Of a stretch of 64,000 bases of DNA, positions 57,672 to 64,000 are shown one piece after another (within the stretch, counting starts at the first letter, position 1; the number at the start of each line of letters is the position of its first letter). The notes under the pieces were generated by a model, which searched no databases, had not been told where the DNA came from, and was given only the letters and a program-made list of their open reading frames with translations. Where the stretch lies: assembly GCA_033297075.1 (NCBI GenBank), contig MU858055.1:434001-498000 (forward strand), written 5' to 3'. The translations under genes were made by a program, and so were the position numbers. Origin of the DNA: Rhypophila decipiens. Its lineage: Eukaryota > Ascomycota > Sordariomycetes > Sordariales > Naviculisporaceae.

Positions 57672-60326
57672 TCAACGACGTTCCTGAAGGAACCACGGGC
57701 GTCGGGGGCCATCCTCCGCAAGTGGGGCTGCCGGCTGCTCCATCGGGATGGGGATGATCTTGTCGAAGACACTCCAGCCGTCTCGTCCGTTATCGTCACG
57801 ATAACTATCCGCAGGAAGAATGACGCCGCACTCCCAGTTTCGACAGGTGACCTTGAACTCTCCGCTGTTTCGATCCTTGACGAGTCGGCCCCTGTTCACA
57901 AGTGTCAGAGGCGTCCTGAAGGCGTACACACTCCCAGTTCTTGTCAGATGGTGATGGACCTACCACGCGCTCTCCGATAGGTTGGCACTCCCCACGTAAA
58001 TGAAGCCACCGGGGCCGCCAACCTGTGACGCCGAGGGACCCGAGCGTTCGTTACGCAATCTCACAAAGATGATCTTGCTATGCATGAGAATGCCCGGCCT
58101 TGTCGATGTACAGTCCCGCATAACGTCGGTTGGAAATGTCGGCGCCTGGAACCATCGAGACTGAAAGCATATGGTGCCTGCTGCCTGCACGATCAGAAAC
58201 CCAAAGGTTAACCACCAAACTTTGCGTGATCCGGAACGGGGAACTTGACTGACATTCGGCCCACCTCGACTCCGCTCCACGGTCTCTCTCGATGGGAAGT
58301 AGACACGCATGTGACTCCTGACGATCCTGTCTAATTTACCTTTGGATTTTGTGGTCCTGGAGTGAAACTCTTTCAAGCCATCGTCACCTGGAATACATAT
58401 CGTAAGTACTGAGTACATACCCAACGTGACAAGACAAAGCGGGGAGATGGCATAACAAACCTTGACAGGCATAGTAGATGGCGTTCAGGAGGCTGTCATT
58501 GAGGGCACCCAAGGATGCGCACTGTCTTCGATTAGCAACCTTTGACCACCGTGTCTTGAGCGCTGCCGCCAGGACTCACCACAAAGTCCACTTCGACTGG
58601 TGCTTCTGATCCGAGAGCAAGCCCCTTGACGACGCGCCCCAGTGCACAATACCCTGCACGTCACGATGTTAGCCTCTCAGTCCGGAACGGAGGAACTCAG
58701 GTCAAGGCCCTAACCTGATTGTTTCCAGGCGTCTCCTGAGCCCTGGGACCCGCAACTGTAATCGACATCAGCATGCACACCTCTCAGGCTCTTATAATTA
58801 GGGTCAATGACAAGTACTCACATCGAATGAACAAATCCGTAACGCTCCGTCTCGGAAAAATCGTAATTCTTCAAGCTATCAACGAGCTTATCGTCGAGGC
58901 CCTGTGCAATGAGAAAGTACGACAGATCCTGACCAAATGTTGTGAGTGTCGCCTTTTCTTTATCCTCGTTGCTCAACTTGGGGAGATCAATGATGAAAAC
59001 CATCTGTGAAAGCACAGTTAGCCATCACGAACGAGCCCGCGCTGGGACGCCGGTGATGCTCACATTCTCCATCACGCCCGTCTCGCCCCAGTCATAAGGA
59101 ACGAGGTTTCCCGTTGGCACAACGATGCGGATGTAGTCGTCGTACTTCAGAAGCTGAAGCTTGGAGTGCATTGCTCCGATGGATTTCATGGGCGGGAAGC
59201 AGAACCGAATGCGGTCTCGCGGCACGTTGGACTCCATTTCTTCTTTCTGGGCATCGTCGGCGGCAAAGGCGACAAGAACGACCCTCGTGTGGGACATGTC
59301 GAGTTTGGAGATGAGCCACTCGTCATCCCACTGGAAAGAGCTAAGAACCGCCAGTCTTAACTTGTCCTTCTGGAAAACCTCCTCGATCTTGATATCATCT
59401 CCTAGGCGAGCTTGGCTCCGGCACCAAGTCTTTTTCACAACACCCCGAGGAAAGGGAAGACTGCCTGCTTTGGCCGACGAGGTACGGCCTGTGTTCGATG
59501 TCGAGTAAGAGGATCGAGAGGATGTCTGCCCCGACGACGAGGGGAGCGATGCAACAAAGTCCGATGGCGGCCAATCCAGCTTCCGGCGTTGGAGCGGTCT
59601 CGGGTTCGACAAGTCCGAGGCTTCCGTTGATCCACGTTGTTGATCCGTCGTCGGCGTGGGAACCTTCTTCCCTTCTTGATGGTCCTCGGTCAGTTCTGAC
59701 GCCTTTCTTTTTTTCAGTCTTGCTAAGCGTTCTTCCTCCATTTTTCTTCTGTCCAGGCCCCCAAGAAGTCCGCCTATGCCAGCGCTGCTCGAAGAAGGAG
59801 GTGTCCATGTGGGCTGAGAGCTGCTGGTATTTTGATGTCTGTCCTTGCCACCTTCATGGATGCCATTCAGTTCCAAGGCCTTGCCATCCTTGACGGGTAT
59901 TGGGCCCTGGGGCTTGGTCGAGTGCGCACTGGCTGCTACTGGAAGAACATTAGTGTGTTCATCATCGTCGTCGTCGTCATCGAGTGTCAAGTCGAATGTG
60001 ACCTTGTCTTTCTTCCCAGCAGGCGGTGTTCCACTGCTGGCGCTCCGGTTTAGCACCCTCTCGTAAGCGCTTTGATAATCAAACACGGGACGGGGTTGGG
60101 CACTCCTTTCACGACGATCAAGCTCCAGATCTCTTGCTTGGTCTCGGATTCGAATCCTCTGCCTCTCCTGCGCCCTCTCGCGGGCTTCCCGGGCGCGCTC
60201 AAGGTCACTCGGACGAGGAGGGGTTCCAAGTGGAAGGGCATCCGGATCCTCTCCAAGTGACAGGGCAAGTGCGATTCGGATGGCCTCGTCTTCCTCGTCT
60301 TCCATTCCATTCGGAGGAGACGCCAT
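57672..60326 (-). CDS. tdp1: Tyrosyl-DNA phosphodiesterase 1 with N-terminal UIM
   Basis: It removes topoisomerase I peptides and other adducts from DNA 3' ends in the nucleus. Eight exons (59064-60326, 58822-59003, 58715-58755, 58580-58653, 58461-58521, 58254-58387, 57964-58184, 57672-57891) give 731 aa; the seven introns are 58-73 nt and all joins keep phase. Both HKD-type motifs are present: H387-x-K389 in GAMHSKLQLLKYDD with VVPTGN, and H620-x-K622 in ILMHSKIIF with YVGSANLSESAW. Other Tdp1 blocks include YGFVHS, ALNDSLLNAIYYAC and AAGTICFQSRWFQAPTFP. The first ~290 residues are disordered and charged. Residues 12-26 (EDEAIRIALALSLGE) match a ubiquitin-interacting motif, with A19 and S23 at the key positions. 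The start gives this acidic N-terminus directly. Confidence 0.95.
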
Positions 60327-62668
60327 GGTTGGTGTTACTGGTAAAATGCCTCAATGCAGAAATTTATATCTTTTATGTTGCCCGGGTCGGAAAGTTTAGG
60401 GCTGAACTTCGAAGGCTGAAAAGTTTACGGCTGAACTTCGAAGGCTGTTTGGGGACTCGTCAATTGTGGCGGACAACTTTGAGCAGTCCACATAGAAAGA
60501 GCTCACCGTCGTCATAAACTTTTCAGCTGAGGACATAGTTCGGCAAACGTCGTTCAGGCAGATGGTCGTCGCCAAGCGTCACAACAGAGTTGCACAGTTA
60601 CACGTAGTCGTCGAGCAAACGAGCTAGGATGAGCGAAGCTTACACGAAAGCACGTGGCAGATGAGGCACTAGCGAGCTCCCCCACCTTCGATCTGTAATA
60701 TTCCTTGGCGAATCGTCCCAGAGTTCCCCGTCTGGAAGGAGCAATGGTGCAACTCGCTGTGAGTTCTCAACTTCAGTCTGCCATGCAGTAGATCTACAAA
60801 GCTTTGCCTTGGGTTGTATCATTGTAACAACATGGAACTGATAATGTTGGTTCTACTTATTTCTATGCAAAGGCAGCACAATGATCTTAGAACCGAACAG
60901 ACTCGGTTGCCTCAGCTGGTTACAATCTAAGATTGTCCGCCCAGCAATACCATACAACCAAAACGACGCCACGTAAATACGATAGAGGACACAGGGAAGT
61001 CGAAGAAAGCAATGGCCCACCAGGAATTCCGCAGTCCACGATACCGGGATTACGTACAACAGCAAACACACATCGGAGCCTGGACTCTTATCAGCAGGGT
61101 TCCTAACAAGGCAAAGTATTATAAGGAAAAGTTCCTCTTACTTTATTTTGAAGCCATTCGGGGCTACTTTACTTTGTCAAAGCAAACCAAAGCAAGTTCT
61201 TGGTATTCCTTTGTGCCTTGTTTCACCACTTATAACACCTAACCCTCCCCATCTTACACTGGGATGCTGAAGACTGCCCTGTTTATAGTTTGGATTAGGA
61301 TTAGAGTTAGGGGTGAATCGCCTCGGCCTCCTTTGCTTTATTTACTTCGGCCTGGCCTGGCCTTGGCTGACTGGTCTTGTCAGGAGTCCTACTACACAAG
61401 CAATCAGCCGAGCGAAGGATAAAAAGATATCCGGTTCGTGACATTTCGAAACTATGTCCTAAAACTTTGATCGCAGTCGCTAGACGAACCACACAGATGA
61501 TCCTCCTAAAAAAAAGAAAAAGAAAAAACGGAGGAGAAACAAGGAAATACTTGAATATGCTGCACCTCCCCCTTGATGATGTGTTGTTTAACGGCCACCC
61601 ACCTTTGTTGCCAAAAGCCTGTCTTTTCTCAACGTTCCTGTCCTTCTTTTAATCTTTAACCAAGAACGCGAAAAGAAGAAGGCAACCAAAGACTAACTCG
61701 CCTTAGATACCTCCACCGCTCCCAACCTTCTTGTAAATGAAGATTCTCCAGCCGACATCCATCCAGAAACAACAACCTGGACCCACTCTCACCCCCTTCA
61801 CCTGTGAAAGAAAAAAAGGTCATCCATTCACCGTATAGATGATGGAGCAAGTGATAAGCAAGAAATCAAACAAGAACGACAAAGGAAGGTATGTAAAAAA
61901 AACCACACGACCATTAGTTAACTCCAAGAAAATTGACACGCGGTAATGGGTATCACCAAAAAACCAGTGCTCCTATGTTGCAGCAAGTCAAATGGACATA
62001 CTTGTACCACTCCCAACAAGACGGCAAAGGGAAAGCCCAGAGAACTCGAGTTCTCAAGGCAAGCAGTTGGGAATCATGGCCCACCTGGCAATCCTCAACA
62101 CACAGTGCAACGCCTGCCCCCAATCCGCTCTAATCACAAGAGCGGAAGACAGACAAACCAGATGTCTGAGATGATGATAACGAAAACACAGCCAGCCGAG
62201 CCATGATGCAATCCAATTCGTAAAAGGCCCGCCCTATCCCTGGTCGCCCCGAAAGAAACGCCTGTGTCGATGAGATAGTTATGTCTTCGCCCAATATAAC
62301 CGAAAACCCAGATTTCCATCCCAGAACCCGCCCCGAGTGACTCTCTATCCCCGTCACTTCTTTAACATCCATATCGGCCAAACAGGGGCCAGAGGATTCC
62401 GATGGGGAGCCGAACAACGGAGAATAGGTCGCATGCGTGATCGATCCCAAAACAAAGAAAAACGCCCAAGAGATTGACCGTGTAAAGATGAGCAAATACA
62501 AGAAAGAAAATATACAATGGCTGCAGTATATATGTCCCCGCCGAACCTTGTGAGGAAGGGGTCGATAATCGTCGTATATGTATGGTATATGCTCGGACGA
62601 TCGTTGGCGCAAAGATATAAAGCGGTGAACAGACACAGCATTGTGATGGAACAGATAAAGGTACTTCT
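60327..62668. other. Intergenic: tdp1 promoter and 3' flank of the Edc1-like gene
   Basis: About 2.3 kb. The left part is the TDP1 upstream region with the 29-bp repeat pair; the right part, AT-rich, is the 3' flank of the minus-strand gene that ends at 62669. No gene is supported. Confidence 0.45.
60391..60447. repeat. 29-bp tandem direct repeat just upstream of tdp1
   Basis: AAAGTTTAGGGCTGAACTTC and its continuation GAAGGCTG (60391-60418) are repeated at 60420-60447 with one G/C change. Each unit contains the palindrome TTCGAA. The pair lies 65-121 bp before the TDP1 start codon, in its leader or core promoter. Confidence 0.85.
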
Positions 62669-63967
62669 TCAAGAGCTTTGATAGCTGGCCGGTGCAGCAC
62701 CGGCATTTCCTAAGCTTATCCCGGCATCGATTTTCAGCATTCGGCGAAGAGTATTCTCCATATCGAGGACACTGTCACCACGAGCTGGCCCCCCTTGGCT
62801 TAGCGACATTGCAGGATACTGTCCTGTCGGATGCCGGCCATAAACCGGCTGGGCCCCGCTAGAGGTGGAAGTAAAAGTTGTCGATGCGGTTGTCATAGTA
62901 GTGGTGGTGGAAAATGTCGATGTTGTGACCGGGCGAGTTTGTTGGATGTTGCCATCCTTTGGCTCCGAAGGGATTGCGAGATATCTCTTCAGCTTGTCGC
63001 TGAGTTCCTCCGAAACGCCGTCTTGTTCCGGGGGGGATGTTGGAGGTGTCTTTTCTTGGAAAAAATGCTGTTGGTTTGCTTTTTGGCCGGAGCGAGCTGC
63101 CCGAATACGCTCCTGATACGGGGTAGAAAATGAGGGACCCATGGGCTTGCCTGGAGTGCCATCTAATTCGACAGAGGATATCCCAGACGAAGTGGTTCTC
63201 AACGGCCCAGCCGGTCGGCGGGCACGCAGTGAACCAGCACCGTTGGGGAGAGTTCGAGCTTCCTGCGGCGATTGGGCTTGACGAGGGGGTGAAAATGGCC
63301 GTGGAATGGTCGAGAAGATATTTGCCGAGCTGGCTCGGCGGGCACGCTCTTTTTCAGCGCGATCGGCACGGAAGAAGATATCAAGTGGTGACTCTTCTTG
63401 GGAATTCTCCTTGGACGCCAAGACACGATGTTGAGGCGTAGGCGGTTCTGTATCAGTAGGTGGCGGAGAAGGCTCCAGATTCTCCCGCCTGAGGTCCCTA
63501 ACCACGGGCAGGGGCGAGTCGGGTGCCTTGGCAAAAAAACTGGGAATCGGGAGAGAGGAAGGAGCCGGGGATGCATGGAATGTTGCGCCAGCAAAGGCGG
63601 CAACGGCAGCTGATTTTGGCATAACGGATTGCGGCGGCGTTGTTCTGCCATATTTTGGCTCTTCTGGGGAAGCGGAGGCTTGTTTTTGTTTTGGTTTGCT
63701 TGTCGTTCGAGGTTTCGACCTTGGGTTGGACGGTTGCGATGCCGGCCCGGGACTATTCTTGGGCTGTCTCTGAGGAGTCAACGGCTGAGGAGATATAAGT
63801 TCGAGCGCAAAGGGATAATCGGTCGATGTCGGCATATCGTTTTCGGAGGCATAGTTCTTGTGGCCAGGTGAATGACCAAATTGTCTGTTTGCGCCTCGTC
63901 GCCGACCAGGAGTAGTCCTGGAAGGGAGAGGGTGAGCTGGTAATTGTTGCTGTTGTTGTTGCTGCAT
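62669..63967 (-). CDS. PNRC/Edc1-like mRNA decapping activator candidate
   Basis: A 432-aa, disordered, Ser/Pro-rich protein starting with polyglutamine. At about residues 126-146 it carries AGATFHASPAPSSLPIPSFF. This matches the short PNRC/EDC1 motif: an S-P-A-P-x-S-L-P-x-P-x-F core binds the EVH1 domain of Dcp1 and stimulates mRNA decapping by Dcp2. A second conserved-looking block near the C-terminus is DSVLDMENTLRRMLKI, likely a helix. The rest is Thr/Ser/Pro repeats. The frame is open upstream to the window edge, so a longer N-terminus or an upstream exon cannot be excluded, although the MQQQQQQQ start is plausible. The role is inferred from the short motif alone. Confidence 0.8.
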   Translation of the reverse strand: MQQQQQQQLPAHPLPSRTTPGRRRGANRQFGHSPGHKNYASENDMPTSTDYPFALELISPQPLTPQRQPKNSPGPASQPSNPRSKPRTTSKPKQKQASASPEEPKYGRTTPPQSVMPKSAAVAAFAGATFHASPAPSSLPIPSFFAKAPDSPLPVVRDLRRENLEPSPPPTDTEPPTPQHRVLASKENSQEESPLDIFFRADRAEKERARRASSANIFSTIPRPFSPPRQAQSPQEARTLPNGAGSLRARRPAGPLRTTSSGISSVELDGTPGKPMGPSFSTPYQERIRAARSGQKANQQHFFQEKTPPTSPPEQDGVSEELSDKLKRYLAIPSEPKDGNIQQTRPVTTSTFSTTTTMTTASTTFTSTSSGAQPVYGRHPTGQYPAMSLSQGGPARGDSVLDMENTLRRMLKIDAGISLGNAGAAPASYQSS

Positions 63968-64000
63968 GGTAAGGTAATAACCGCAACATGCGTCAAGTGA

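Noticed and set aside
58305..58339. Possible intron starting GTAAAT in tdp1 exon 6
   Set aside because: It would be too short for a fungal intron, and reading through keeps the frame into the conserved HMRVYFPSRETVE block.
1..64000. CRISPR arrays, biosynthetic gene clusters, 5S rRNA genes, full-length transposons
   Set aside because: None seen: no spaced repeats, no large synthase frames, no 5S signature and no transposase-like frame.

Overview
The window is nuclear DNA of a filamentous ascomycete. Short introns (mostly 50-140 nt) carry GT...CTRAY...AG signals, and the gene set includes a Zn(II)2Cys6 regulator, a Gti1/Pac2 (WOPR) regulator and a Ste3-type pheromone receptor. The 5-aminolevulinate synthase reads like those of Aspergillus, so Eurotiales (Aspergillaceae or a close relative) is the best guess. 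This is inferred from protein character and was not tested by a search.

Layout. Position 1-3387 (+) is the 3' part of a SNF2/ATRX-like ATPase. 5139-7154 (+) is 5-aminolevulinate synthase. 8730-11539 (+) is a four-exon Zn cluster transcription factor, convergent with an SREBP-type bHLH factor at 12550-14486 (-). A tRNA-Lys gene lies at 17932-18019. 19031-21607 (-) encodes a CRIB-domain protein. A gene-poor block of about 15 kb follows (21608-36936); it contains a near-perfect 317-bp MITE at 29995-30311 and a CCAAT-box cluster near 27.4 kb. 36937-39073 (-) is the Ste3-type receptor. Next come two co-oriented mitochondrial genes, mtDNA single-strand binding protein (40261-40813) and MTO1/GidA (41535-43730), then two tRNA genes with unusually long introns (Ile-AAT and Arg-TCG, both -). 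47680-49012 (-) is cardiolipin synthase. 50496-51820 (-) is a WOPR regulator with an internal 12-residue repeat array. After another gene-poor stretch comes an eight-exon tyrosyl-DNA phosphodiesterase with a ubiquitin-interacting motif (57672-60326, -). Last is a PNRC/Edc1-like decapping-activator candidate (62669-63967, -).

Four of the genes serve mitochondria: haem synthesis start, mtDNA binding, mt-tRNA wobble modification and cardiolipin. They are mixed with regulatory and mating genes; no biosynthetic gene cluster, CRISPR array or prokaryote-type system is visible. Intergenic DNA makes up more than half of the window and shows a dispersed TATCCGTA/TACGGAGTA-type word. I found no convincing large undescribed system. 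The strongest leads are the stop codon with a coding-like extension after the SNF2 gene, the MITE, the WOPR repeat expansion, the UIM on the TDP1 protein and the orphan CCAAT cluster.
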